Shown: piece by piece, positions 8,944 to 16,755 of the stretch | How positions within the stretch are numbered: position 1 is the stretch's first letter | Layout of the letters: every line of letters begins with the position of its first letter | From: GWC2-40-17 sp035400705 | GTDB taxonomy: Bacteria > Patescibacteriota > Patescibacteriia > Magasanikbacterales > UBA10003 | Reading direction: 5' to 3' | Assembly (NCBI GenBank): GCA_035400705.1 | Contig: DAOMZV010000006.1 | Coordinates: 1 to 37,430 of the forward strand | DNA length: 37,430 nucleotides | Made by a program: the position numbers and the translations under genes | Notes under the pieces: model-generated | Told to the model about the DNA's origin: nothing | Database searches by the model: none | Seen by the model: only the letters and a program-made list of their open reading frames with translations

Positions 8944-10302
8944 ATGCTTAATAAATCAACTACAATTTTTGCTTGTTCTAAATGTGATGCTCAATATACC
9001 AAATGGACTGGGCGTTGTTTAGAATGCGGCGCCTGGGGCACAATTAAAGAAAGTTCGGAAACAGCATTTAAAATAACTAGCCTAAAAAACAAAAAATCAT
9101 CTATTCCGGCTGGTAAAACTTTAAATTTAAGTAGTGTGATTGGCCAAGAAACCAAACGCATGATTACCACTATAGAAGAATTTGATCGCGTTTTGGGGGG
9201 CGGTTTTGTACCTGGCTCTCTGACGCTTCTAGGTGGTGAACCGGGCATTGGTAAATCTACTCTGGTCTTACAAATTGCTTCTATAATTTCCCAAAAATCT
9301 TTATATGTTTCTGGCGAAGAATCGGCCGAACAAGTAAAAATCCGTTTTGATCGACTTAATCTACATCCCCAAAATTTAGAATTTTTAGGCGAAACTAATG
9401 TGGAAACTATCTGTGCCACCATTGAACAACTGCGACCGGCTTTGGCCATTATTGACTCTATTCAAACTATTTCTTCTTTAGAGGTTGACGGTCCAACAGG
9501 CAGCCCAGCTCAAATTAAAACTGTTTGTGCTAAACTAATGGCCACCGCCAAAGACACACAAACCCCTATTATTATTATTGGTCACGTTACTAAAGAAGGA
9601 AATCTGTCGGGCCCTAAAACTTTAGAACATTTAGTAGATACGGTATTATATTTAGAAGGAGAACGTCATCATCAATTTAGAATTTTGCGTTCAGTCAAAA
9701 ATCGTTTTGGCTCCACTAACGAAATTGGCGTTTTTGAAATGAAACAAACCGGACTACAAGAAGTTAAAAATCCTTCGGTGGCGTTTTTATCTGGCCGCAA
9801 TTCCTCTATTCCCGGCTCAGCTGTTACCTGCTTAATTGAAGGCAGCCGTCCCCTCTTAATAGAAATTCAGGCCTTGGTCACTCGCACACAATTTGGTTAC
9901 CCGCAACGCCGTGCTTCTGGTTTTGATTTAAATCGGTTACAAGTTTTAATTGCCGTCTTAGCTAAACGTACTGGCCTACCCCTAGAAACTCACGATATTT
10001 TTATCAATGTAGTAGGTGGGTTAAAAGCTGATGAGCCAGCAGCCGATCTAGCTGTGATTTTAGCCATTGCTTCAGCTTTAAAAAATAAAACCCTACCTCA
10101 AGACCTGGCTTCGTTTGGTGAAATTGGGCTAGGCGGTGAAGTAAGAATGGCCGGCCAAACTGAAAAACGTTTAACAGAAATTAAAAAAATGGGTTTTAAG
10201 TTTGCAGTTGTCCCCCCTTCCCCCAATTTACCAGCTATCAGCGGCTTAAAGATTGCCACCCTAGAAAATGTTAAGGAAATCATTGAAAAAATCATTAAAT
10301 AA
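8944..10302 (+). CDS. radA: DNA repair and branch-migration protein RadA
   Basis: Cytoplasmic RecA-like ATPase that promotes D-loop extension in recombination and natural transformation. 452 aa from the chosen start. The C4 zinc finger (Cys11, 14, 25, 28) begins right after the start. The Walker A is GGEPGIGKST (97-106), the RadA-specific KNRFG motif lies at 252-256, and a Lon-like C-terminal domain follows. An in-frame ATG at 8830 would add 38 residues, but it lies inside the preceding gene and gives no plausible domain; the ATG at 8944 lies 8 bases after that gene's stop. It is the last gene of the clpC operon, and no terminator separates it from the RNA locus that follows. Confidence 0.95.
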   Translation: MLNKSTTIFACSKCDAQYTKWTGRCLECGAWGTIKESSETAFKITSLKNKKSSIPAGKTLNLSSVIGQETKRMITTIEEFDRVLGGGFVPGSLTLLGGEPGIGKSTLVLQIASIISQKSLYVSGEESAEQVKIRFDRLNLHPQNLEFLGETNVETICATIEQLRPALAIIDSIQTISSLEVDGPTGSPAQIKTVCAKLMATAKDTQTPIIIIGHVTKEGNLSGPKTLEHLVDTVLYLEGERHHQFRILRSVKNRFGSTNEIGVFEMKQTGLQEVKNPSVAFLSGRNSSIPGSAVTCLIEGSRPLLIEIQALVTRTQFGYPQRRASGFDLNRLQVLIAVLAKRTGLPLETHDIFINVVGGLKADEPAADLAVILAIASALKNKTLPQDLASFGEIGLGGEVRMAGQTEKRLTEIKKMGFKFAVVPPSPNLPAISGLKIATLENVKEIIEKIIK

Positions 10303-10318
10303 TTTATTCTAAATATCA

Positions 10319-10347
10319 TTGACAAAAGGGCTAAAAAATGCTATAAT
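10319..10347 (+). promoter_or_regulatory. Perfect-consensus sigma70 promoter of the RNA locus
   Basis: TTGACA (10319-10324) and TATAAT (10342-10347) are separated by 17 bases, an exact match to the consensus. The predicted start is near 10354. It faces no protein gene and points into the folded RNA region. Confidence 0.85.
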
Positions 10348-10353
10348 ATTTAG

Positions 10354-10592
10354 TTAAAATAAGCACTTTAAAGCTAAAAATTGTTAAATTAAGGGGATAG
10401 AAACTGGCTAAGTAGGCCTTTTGGTCGAGGTAGCCAGCGGGTTTTACCCTAGGCAAGGAGGGTCAAGCACTCTAGCTTGAATCCTAGGATACTATCTACT
10501 CTAGACGACTTCCGCCTTAGCGGAACGGAGCTAGACGCTCTATCCCCGTAATTTGGAAATTTTAAAAGACCGGTTATCCGCCGGTCTTTTTT
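10354..10592 (+). ncRNA. Candidate structured non-coding RNA of unknown family
   Basis: No ORF of note lies here. The predicted transcript runs from about 10354 to the terminator at 10564-10592. A folded core (10386-10554) is closed by a 14-bp helix with one mismatch: 10386-10391 pairs with 10549-10554 and 10393-10400 with 10540-10547. Three arms branch inside. Arm A pairs 10404-10410 with 10431-10437. Arm B pairs 10448-10453 with 10483-10488 and 10463-10468 with 10475-10480, with AAGGAGGG exposed at 10455-10462. Arm C pairs 10500-10504 with 10531-10535 and 10511-10515 with 10520-10524, around a purine-rich internal loop. I see no RNase P, SRP or tmRNA signature, and the branching argues against 6S RNA. 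The perfect promoter suggests strong expression. The pairing is seen in the sequence; the RNA's existence is inferred. Confidence 0.7.
10564..10592 (+). terminator. Intrinsic terminator between the RNA locus and recG
   Basis: GACCGG (10568-10573) pairs with CCGGTC (10581-10586) around a 7-base loop, flanked by A and T runs on both sides. It can end the RNA transcript on the plus strand and recG on the minus strand. Confidence 0.85.
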
Positions 10593-12672
10593 ATTCCCAA
10601 TGAATAGTTTTTTCCCAATCTTTAATCTTCTCTTTTAATAAGGGATAAGAATCTAAACTGGGATCTTTCTTTAAAATAGTCCGAGCAATTTCCCGACTTT
10701 TTTTGACCAAATCTAAATCAGATAAATCAGCAATTTTTAATTCGGGAAAGCCGTGTTGATTGGTGCCAAAAACTTCACCGGGGCCACGCATTTCCAAATC
10801 CTTCTCCGCTAAAGAAAAACCATCTTCGTTTTCGGTAAAATATTGCAATCGCTGTTTTGTTTTGGAGCCTAACGTCCCAGAAAACAACAAACAATAAGAT
10901 TGATGACTACTGCGCCCCACTCTCCCCCTAAATTGATGCAGTTGAGCCAAGCCAAACCGTTCCGCCCCTTCAATCATTATCACGCTGGCATTAGGGACAT
11001 CTACCCCGACTTCCACCACTGAAGTAGAAATTAAAATATCAAAGTCCTTATTCAAAAAACCATTCATCAATTCTTCTTTTTCTTTGGCCAACATTTTGCC
11101 ATGTAAATAATTGACTCTTAAATCAGGAAAAATTTCTTGACTTAATTTTTGGTATTCAGTCAACACACTTTTTTTATCACTATTTTTTTTATCTTCAATT
11201 AAAGGACAGACGACAAAAATTTGTCTACCAAGAACAACTTGCTGACGAATAAAATCATAGGCTTTTTGACGGTTTATTTCTTCAACTAATTTAGTAATAA
11301 TTGGTTTACGATCCAACGGTTTATGTTTTATCAAAGAAAGATCTAAATCACCATAAAGAGACAGGGCATAAGAACGCGGAATGGGTGTGGCGGTCATAGA
11401 TAAAAAATGCGGCTGTTTCTTCCCTCGACCCTTGGTTTGAATTTTATGACGCTGAGCCACTCCAAAACGGTGCTGCTCGTCTACTATCACCAAACCTAAT
11501 TTTTTAAATTTTAATTTTTCAGCAATTAAAGATTGGGTGCCAACAATTAAATCTACTTCGCCGGCCTTAATTTTTTCTACTAACTCTTTTTTTGAACCCG
11601 GATTTGATCCCCTGGCGGAAAATTTATATTGTTTAGAAGTTAACAAAGCAATTTTAACAGGAAAACCTTCCAACAACTTGGATAAGGTTTCAAAATGCTG
11701 ATTGGCTAAAATTTCCGTTGGTGCCATCAGAGCAGCTTGATAACCATTAACTGCACAATTTAAACAAGTCATAACTGCCACCACAGTCTTACCAGAACCC
11801 ACGTCGCCATCAAGTAAACGATTCATTGGCTGGACTTTTTCTAAATCTTGTAAAATTTCCCAAGCTGCTGTTTTTTGGTTTGGAGTTAATTGAAACGGAA
11901 GATGATTAACGAAAGCCTGGACGGCTTCCTGATTAAATTTTAATCGTCCAGCACTTTGGCTGTTCAATAAATTAAGACGAGATTTTTCATTACGCAACTG
12001 GATAAGAAGCAATTCTTCAAGTTGAAAGCGATTTTTAGCTTGGAGAAACTTTTCTTCGGCAGTGGGAAAATGTACCTCTCGCAAAGATTCCGCCAAAGAT
12101 AAAAAATTAAATTGACGGCTAATTTCTTCTGGTAACCAATCTGACAAAGTAGGGACCGCCTCTAAAACTAGACTTAACAAAAACCTAATCTGTTTTTGAG
12201 ATAAGCCACTAGTAGTAGAATAAACCGGCACTAAACGGCCGGTATTTAAATTATTGCCGTTCTTTCTAGCTTTTTCATAAACCGGATTAACCAACTGCAA
12301 ACCATACTTGTTCAGCTCGGCTTTGCCGGCTAAAAAAATTTCATCGCCAACTTGCAAATTTTTAATTAGATAAGGCTGATTAAACCAAATCACCTTTACT
12401 TGTCCGGTTTCATCGGCCACTATTCCCTCAGTCACCATTTTACCGCGAGCGAAACTCCGCCGATTGGTTAACAATTGTAACCGACCAAAAACTGTAAGCG
12501 GAACATCGGGGATAATATTTTTAACCGCCACGGTTTGGCTGTAATCATCATAACGAAAAGGAAAATAATATAATAAATCTTGAGCTTTAATCAAACCCAA
12601 ACTATGTAGTTTTCTAGACAAAGCTTTTTTAACCGTAGGAAACTGAGATAAGGGCGTAGATAAATTTACCAT
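10591..12672 (-). CDS. recG: ATP-dependent DNA helicase RecG
   Basis: Superfamily 2 helicase that regresses stalled forks and migrates Holliday junctions; 693 aa from the chosen start, near normal length. An N-terminal wedge/OB-fold domain (about residues 1-230) precedes the helicase core, with Walker A GDVGSGKT and the DEQH box in VIVDEQHRFG. SMTATPIPRS and the C-terminal QLHQFRGRVGRS follow. An upstream in-frame ATG at 12720 lies inside a terminator hairpin, so I place the start at 12672 (MVNLSTPLS), with AAGG about 14 bases upstream. A TATAAT on the minus strand at 12699-12694 may be its -10 element, giving a leader of about 15 nt. recG is transcribed alone. Confidence 0.93.
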   Translation of the reverse strand: MVNLSTPLSQFPTVKKALSRKLHSLGLIKAQDLLYYFPFRYDDYSQTVAVKNIIPDVPLTVFGRLQLLTNRRSFARGKMVTEGIVADETGQVKVIWFNQPYLIKNLQVGDEIFLAGKAELNKYGLQLVNPVYEKARKNGNNLNTGRLVPVYSTTSGLSQKQIRFLLSLVLEAVPTLSDWLPEEISRQFNFLSLAESLREVHFPTAEEKFLQAKNRFQLEELLLIQLRNEKSRLNLLNSQSAGRLKFNQEAVQAFVNHLPFQLTPNQKTAAWEILQDLEKVQPMNRLLDGDVGSGKTVVAVMTCLNCAVNGYQAALMAPTEILANQHFETLSKLLEGFPVKIALLTSKQYKFSARGSNPGSKKELVEKIKAGEVDLIVGTQSLIAEKLKFKKLGLVIVDEQHRFGVAQRHKIQTKGRGKKQPHFLSMTATPIPRSYALSLYGDLDLSLIKHKPLDRKPIITKLVEEINRQKAYDFIRQQVVLGRQIFVVCPLIEDKKNSDKKSVLTEYQKLSQEIFPDLRVNYLHGKMLAKEKEELMNGFLNKDFDILISTSVVEVGVDVPNASVIMIEGAERFGLAQLHQFRGRVGRSSHQSYCLLFSGTLGSKTKQRLQYFTENEDGFSLAEKDLEMRGPGEVFGTNQHGFPELKIADLSDLDLVKKSREIARTILKKDPSLDSYPLLKEKIKDWEKTIHWE

Positions 12673-12704
12673 ACAAGTTAATTTTACCTTAAAATTATAA
12701 AAAT

Positions 12705-12739
12705 AAAAAACCCGCCACAACCGGTTAAGGTTGGGCGGG
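12705..12739 (-). terminator. Intrinsic terminator of the unknown gene at 12747-13127
   Basis: On the minus strand a GC-rich hairpin (12739-12711; CCCGCC pairs with GGCGGG, then CAACC with GGTTG) is followed directly by a run of T. It separates the unknown gene from recG. Confidence 0.85.
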
Positions 12740-12746
12740 ATAGTAT

Positions 12747-13127
12747 TCAGTTAAAAATTATTTTTCCATTTTCAAAGGAACACAGTTCTTGAGACCTTAC
12801 TTCAAGAACTACCACTTTATGCCCCTCGAAAAGCTTTGGTTCATAAGAACTGTAACCATATATCTCATGCAGGGTCACTGCCCTAGCACATCTGGCCATC
12901 GGATTACCATCAACAGCCTCACAGGCGGTCTTAATGACCTCATCAATTTTATATTCATGTTTGGAATAGTAACCCTTAAAAGTTTCCGTTGTCAGTGGAC
13001 GTCCAATATACAAAGGACTATCCTGATTGTGTTCTTCCTCGATATCACCTTCTATGGTGAAGGTGACTATTTCAGTGTTGGAGTGATCAAACGACCACTC
13101 AATCAAACACAAGAATTTACGTTTCAT
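12747..13127 (-). CDS. Hypothetical protein, 126 aa
   Basis: Not recognised. It is a soluble-looking acidic protein with no signal peptide, membrane segment or known motif. Segments such as KIDEVIKTACEAVDG and KVVVLEVRS suggest a small mixed alpha/beta fold. Base composition stands out: 28 of 60 bases in 12841-12900 are G or C, well above the neighbouring genes. No Shine-Dalgarno sequence is visible; a TTGACA lies only 8 bases before the ATG and is badly placed to be its promoter. The gene is fenced by terminators on both sides, so it looks like a separately acquired or independently expressed unit. That it is translated is inferred from its intact frame. Confidence 0.6.
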   Translation of the reverse strand: MKRKFLCLIEWSFDHSNTEIVTFTIEGDIEEEHNQDSPLYIGRPLTTETFKGYYSKHEYKIDEVIKTACEAVDGNPMARCARAVTLHEIYGYSSYEPKLFEGHKVVVLEVRSQELCSFENGKIIFN

Positions 13128-13168
13128 GATTTTTTGTCAAGATACAAAAAATTATTTAAAAAACAAAA

Positions 13169-13196
13169 GCACCTCTTTAAAAAAGGGGTGCTTTTT
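13169..13196 (-). terminator. Intrinsic terminator downstream of tRNA-Arg
   Basis: GCACCTC (13169-13175) pairs with GGGGTGC (13185-13191), with A and T runs on the two sides. It lies just past the 3' end of tRNA-Arg on the minus strand and could also work on the plus strand. Confidence 0.8.
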
Positions 13197-13267
13197 GCAC
13201 CCGCGAGGAATCGAACCTCGATTACAAGATCCGCAATCTTGTGTCCTATCCGTTGAACGACGGGTGC
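13196..13267 (-). tRNA. tRNA-Arg (anticodon GCG)
   Basis: A full cloverleaf on the minus strand: acceptor GCACCCG/CGGGTGC, D stem GTTC/GGAC, anticodon stem CAAGA/TCTTG with loop TTGCGGA, T stem CGAGG/CCTCG with loop TTCGATT. Positions 34-36 read GCG, decoding CGC and, by wobble, CGU. Most bacteria use ACG edited to ICG for this box. CCA is not encoded. Confidence 0.93.
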
Positions 13268-13298
13268 TCTAAGACCAAACCATTTTAACAAACTATTT

Positions 13299-13802
13299 TT
13301 ATAATTTCAAGATCTTCCATAATAAATCGCTGAGAGGTTCCTCTTTTTTTTCTGTATCTTCTATTAAAAATTTACCTAAGGTTATTCTCATTTCTTCAGC
13401 ATCTTGCTCGGCTAAATGAACGGACAAGGTGGGCCGAATGGAACTATTAAATTTAATAAATAAATCTTTAGTCAAAGGCGGATTGTCAATTATCCAAAAA
13501 TTTTGCAATTGATCGTAAGTAAAAATTTTTTCATTTAAAATAATGCCCTTATCCGAAACGCCAACCTGTAAATACATTGGCTCTCTGGTGCTGTGCATAA
13601 AAATGATTGCCGCAAATAATAACATTAACAAGGCAAACAAAAAACTATTGGTCAAAACTCCATAACCAATCAGAGTTAAAAAAATTACTGCCGCAACAAT
13701 ATACCACAAACGACCACGACTTTGTTTAGTATATTCGGGAATCTGCCAAACATGATAAACTTCACCGTAAATTTCTAAATTGGATTGATTTTTTTCCTCC
13801 AT
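13299..13802 (-). CDS. Small membrane protein with possible PH-like C-terminal domain
   Basis: 167 aa of unknown function. The first 30 residues are soluble. Two close membrane segments (about 32-70) form a hairpin, and a cytoplasmic C-terminal region of about 95 residues is rich in beta strand. A two-helix hairpin followed by a small strand-rich domain resembles bacterial PH-domain membrane proteins, but I see no diagnostic motif. It lies between tRNA-Val (10 bases upstream) and tRNA-Arg (31 bases downstream) on the same strand, so all three are probably on one transcript. Confidence 0.75.
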   Translation of the reverse strand: MEEKNQSNLEIYGEVYHVWQIPEYTKQSRGRLWYIVAAVIFLTLIGYGVLTNSFLFALLMLLFAAIIFMHSTREPMYLQVGVSDKGIILNEKIFTYDQLQNFWIIDNPPLTKDLFIKFNSSIRPTLSVHLAEQDAEEMRITLGKFLIEDTEKKEEPLSDLLWKILKL

Positions 13803-13812
13803 ATTTTTTTAA

Positions 13813-13889
13813 TGGTGGACGGCACAGGGATCGAACCTGTGACCTTACGAATGTGAATCGTACGCTCTAACCAGCTGAGCTAGCCGTCC
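13813..13889 (-). tRNA. tRNA-Val (anticodon CAC), CCA encoded
   Basis: A full cloverleaf on the minus strand with acceptor GGACGGC/GCCGTCC, anticodon stem TACGA/TCGTA and loop TTCACAT, hence anticodon CAC for GUG. Unlike the other three tRNAs here, the 3' CCA is encoded (13815-13813). Confidence 0.95.
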
Positions 13890-13919
13890 TTCTAATTTAA
13901 GAAGGTTAGATTTAATTTA

Positions 13920-13947
13920 ATTATAACACATTTTACTGATTTGTCCA
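13920..13947 (-). promoter_or_regulatory. Promoter of the tRNA-Val/membrane protein/tRNA-Arg unit
   Basis: Minus-strand TGGACA (13947-13942) and TATAAT (13925-13920) are separated by 16 bases. The predicted start near 13913 is 24 bases before tRNA-Val. Confidence 0.65.
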
Positions 13948-13955
13948 CTCCCGGG

Positions 13956-13984
13956 TTGCTTTTTTAAGCTTTTTTGGCTATAAT
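13956..13984 (+). promoter_or_regulatory. Promoter of the LCP-der-pth-dprA operon, predicting a leaderless mRNA
   Basis: TTGCTT (13956-13961) and TATAAT (13979-13984) are separated by 17 bases. Standard spacing puts the first transcribed base at about 13991, which is the A of the start codon. Confidence 0.65.
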
Positions 13985-13990
13985 GAAAAA

Positions 13991-15379
13991 ATGAACGAAA
14001 TAGATCTGAATTTACTTTCACCCCAAGAAAAGCCTAAAAGAAAGATATGGAAATATATCTTTCTCTTTTTAACTTTAGCTGCCTTTTTAGTTGTTTTAGC
14101 CCTAGCCAAAGGTTGGTTTGGCCAATCCAAAGAAGTTGGCCTGGTTAACCCTAAACCGGGTTTTTTCCATCAACTTAAAAATTTAATTTTAAGCCGCGAT
14201 AAGGAATTAAAAGGTGAAAATGATGATCGTATTAATATTTTGGTTTTAGGTATCGGGGGCGAAAATCATGACGGACCTTATCTCTCCGACACAATCATTT
14301 TAGTCAGTCTTAAACCCTCCACTAAGGAAGTGGCGATGTTTTCTATCCCTCGTGATCTATTAGTAGAAATTCCTAGCTACGGTTTTTCCAAAATTAACGC
14401 GGCTGACGCTTACGGGGAAACCAAAGAAAAAAATTATGGCCCAATTTTAGCCAGCGAGATTATTGGCAAAACCATAAACCAACCTATTCATTATTATATC
14501 CGAGTTGATTTTAAAGCCTTTAAAGAAATGATTGATACAGTTAGCGGAATTAAAGTTAATGTAGAAAAAAGTTTTACCGATACTCAATACCCCACTTATA
14601 ATTATTTATATCAAACTGTTTCTTTTCAAAAAGGTGAACAAATAATGGACGGGGAAACAGCTCTAAAATTTGCTCGTAGCCGCCACGGCAGTAATGGTGA
14701 GGGTTCTGATTTTGCTAGAAGCAGAAGACAACAAAAAATAATTCTAGGATTAAAAGATAAAATTTTTTCCTCAGAAACTTTATGGAATTTGGAAACTATC
14801 AGAGAACTTTTAAGCAGTTTGAGTAATAATGTTAATACCAACATGGAACTATGGGAGATTAGTCGTTTTGCTCAATTGGCTAAAAATTTTGATTATAATA
14901 ATATTATCAATTTAGTCTTAGGCATCGGCCCCAACCAACCTTTAACTACTTCTTATTACAACGGTGCTGAAGTTTTAATTCCTAGTAGTGGAGATTTTAA
15001 AGCAATTCAAAAAATGGCCGAGGAAATCTTTAATAATCCCTCATTGAAATCCCCAACTGTTAACAGTACTACCACTGAAGAAAATAAAATTAATTATAAA
15101 ATTGAAATTCAAAATGGCACTTGGGTCTTAGGTTTAGGTGCCAAGACTAAACAAACCTTAGAAGCCAAGGGTTTTACCATCAGCACTTTAACTAATGCCC
15201 AAACTCGAACTTATGGTAAAACCATAATTTATGATCTAAGCTCGGGAAAATATACTGAACAGGTCAACCAAATTAAAAAAGAATTAAACGCAGAAGTAAA
15301 AACCAAACCCGATTTTGAAATTAAATCCTCTCCCCTGCCAGATATTTTAATTATTGTAGGGGCTGACCAAAACACTTAG
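13991..15379 (+). CDS. LytR-CpsA-Psr (LCP) family cell-wall polymer ligase
   Basis: LCP proteins transfer undecaprenyl-linked glycopolymers onto peptidoglycan outside the membrane. 462 aa: a cytoplasmic tail of about 20 residues, one membrane helix (about 22-42), the LCP catalytic domain, and a C-terminal LytR_C domain (about 370-430). LCP signatures are INILVLGIG, LSDTIILVS, FSIPRDLLVEI with its conserved Arg and Asp, and the Arg-rich ALKFARSRHGS with DFARSRRQQ. The gene heads a plus-strand operon with der, pth and dprA. Its mRNA is probably leaderless: no Shine-Dalgarno sequence precedes the ATG, and the -10 element ends 6 bases before it. Polymer and donor are not known. Confidence 0.92.
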   Translation: MNEIDLNLLSPQEKPKRKIWKYIFLFLTLAAFLVVLALAKGWFGQSKEVGLVNPKPGFFHQLKNLILSRDKELKGENDDRINILVLGIGGENHDGPYLSDTIILVSLKPSTKEVAMFSIPRDLLVEIPSYGFSKINAADAYGETKEKNYGPILASEIIGKTINQPIHYYIRVDFKAFKEMIDTVSGIKVNVEKSFTDTQYPTYNYLYQTVSFQKGEQIMDGETALKFARSRHGSNGEGSDFARSRRQQKIILGLKDKIFSSETLWNLETIRELLSSLSNNVNTNMELWEISRFAQLAKNFDYNNIINLVLGIGPNQPLTTSYYNGAEVLIPSSGDFKAIQKMAEEIFNNPSLKSPTVNSTTTEENKINYKIEIQNGTWVLGLGAKTKQTLEAKGFTISTLTNAQTRTYGKTIIYDLSSGKYTEQVNQIKKELNAEVKTKPDFEIKSSPLPDILIIVGADQNT

Positions 15380-15389
15380 CTAAAAAAAT

Positions 15390-16745
15390 ATGCCTGTAAC
15401 TATTCCAGAAAAAATGCTCCCTACTATCGCCATTGTCGGACGCACTAATGTTGGTAAATCAACTTTTTTTAATCGTTTAATGGAACAAAAAAAAGCTTTG
15501 GTTTCCGACGTGGCCGGAACAACTCGCACTAGTAATGTGGGTATCTTTAAATGGCGAGGAGAAAAATATCGCCTAATTGATACTGGTGGCGTTGATTTTA
15601 TTAAAGATACTTTGGAGCAAGAAATTAAAAAACAAGTAACCACGGCTTTAAAAGAAGCTAATTTGGTAATTTTTTTAGTTGATTTAAAACAGGAACCCCT
15701 ACCCCAAGAAAAAGAATGGGCTAAAGCTTTAAGAACTCTTAAAACTCCTGTAGTTTTAGTTGGTAACAAAGCCGATAACTCTAAAATTCGTACCCAGTCA
15801 CATAATCCCGAATGGCTAGAGTTAGGTTTTGACGAGCCCTTCCCTATTTCTGCAGCTAATGGTTCTGGCGTGGGTGATGTTTTAGACATCATTATCCAAA
15901 AAATGAAACTACCTAAGGCTTCGGGAAAATTAAGACTGAAAAAAAGTCCAATTAAAATTTCTTTAATTGGCCGGCCTAATGTTGGCAAATCTACTTTATT
16001 TAATGCCCTAATTGGTGAAGAAAGAGTTATCACTTCTCCCATTGCCCACACCACTAGAGAGTCACATGATACCTTAATCATTAAAGACGACAAACCCTAT
16101 GTTTTTGTAGATACGGCTGGAATCAGGAAAAAAAGTAAAATTTCCCGAGGCCTGGAAGAAGGTGGGGTTAACCAAGCTAACGAAAGCATTGTCAATTCGG
16201 ATTTAACCCTCTTAGTTTTAGATGCCTCAGAACCTTTTACCACCCAGGATAAACACTTAATCCAACTAATCACTGAAAAAAGAAAAGGGCTGATTATTGT
16301 AATTAATAAATGGGATTTAATTAAAGATAAAACCTCAGATACTCCTGTTATTATTACCAAGCAACTTTTCAGTTTGTTCCCCCCCCTAGCTTTTGCGCCA
16401 GTAGTTTTTGTTAGTGCCTTAAGCCATAAAAATGTTCAAGATTTATTTTCCTTGATCGATCGGGTTAATATCAATTTACATCGCAATTTAGAAGAAACTG
16501 AACTTCATAATTTTATGTCCAGTTTAGTTTATCGTAAATTGCCAACCCGTGGTAAAGGAGTCCGACATCCAAAAATTTTTGCTTTACGCCAAATGGCAGT
16601 TCAACCTCCAACTTTTGAAGTAACGATTAAACAAAAAACTTCCCTCCACGAATCCTATCTAAAATTTATTCAAAACAATTTGCGTCAAGCTTTTGATTTT
16701 GAAGGCACACCAATTGTTGTTTACGTAAGAAAAGTTAGAGTTTAA
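15390..16745 (+). CDS. der: Ribosome-assembly GTPase Der (EngA)
   Basis: Essential double GTPase acting in 50S subunit maturation. 451 aa. The first G domain has GRTNVGKST (about 17-25), DTGG and NKAD. The second has GRPNVGKST (about 196-204), DTAG and NKWD. A C-terminal KH-like domain contains the typical LPTRGKGVRHPK stretch. The tandem G domains make the call secure. The start at 15390 is 10 bases after the LCP stop. A second in-frame ATG at 15414, closer to the first G motif, is a possible alternative start. Confidence 0.96.
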   Translation: MPVTIPEKMLPTIAIVGRTNVGKSTFFNRLMEQKKALVSDVAGTTRTSNVGIFKWRGEKYRLIDTGGVDFIKDTLEQEIKKQVTTALKEANLVIFLVDLKQEPLPQEKEWAKALRTLKTPVVLVGNKADNSKIRTQSHNPEWLELGFDEPFPISAANGSGVGDVLDIIIQKMKLPKASGKLRLKKSPIKISLIGRPNVGKSTLFNALIGEERVITSPIAHTTRESHDTLIIKDDKPYVFVDTAGIRKKSKISRGLEEGGVNQANESIVNSDLTLLVLDASEPFTTQDKHLIQLITEKRKGLIIVINKWDLIKDKTSDTPVIITKQLFSLFPPLAFAPVVFVSALSHKNVQDLFSLIDRVNINLHRNLEETELHNFMSSLVYRKLPTRGKGVRHPKIFALRQMAVQPPTFEVTIKQKTSLHESYLKFIQNNLRQAFDFEGTPIVVYVRKVRV

Positions 16746-16755
16746 TTTTTTTCTT

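Noticed and set aside
8991..9449. 152-codon open frame on the minus strand
   Set aside because: Antisense to radA, whose conserved motifs occupy the same bases.
12673..12720. Longer recG start adding 16 residues
   Set aside because: The extra codons run through a GC-rich terminator hairpin (12711-12739) of the upstream gene and encode no recognisable RecG sequence; the ATG at 12672 is better placed.
13135..13140. TTGACA just before the unknown gene at 13127 as its -35 box
   Set aside because: A -10 at proper spacing would fall inside the coding sequence and there is no good TATAAT match.
15380..16093. 237-codon open frame on the minus strand
   Set aside because: It is antisense to der, which has all its GTPase motifs; the translation has no recognisable domain.
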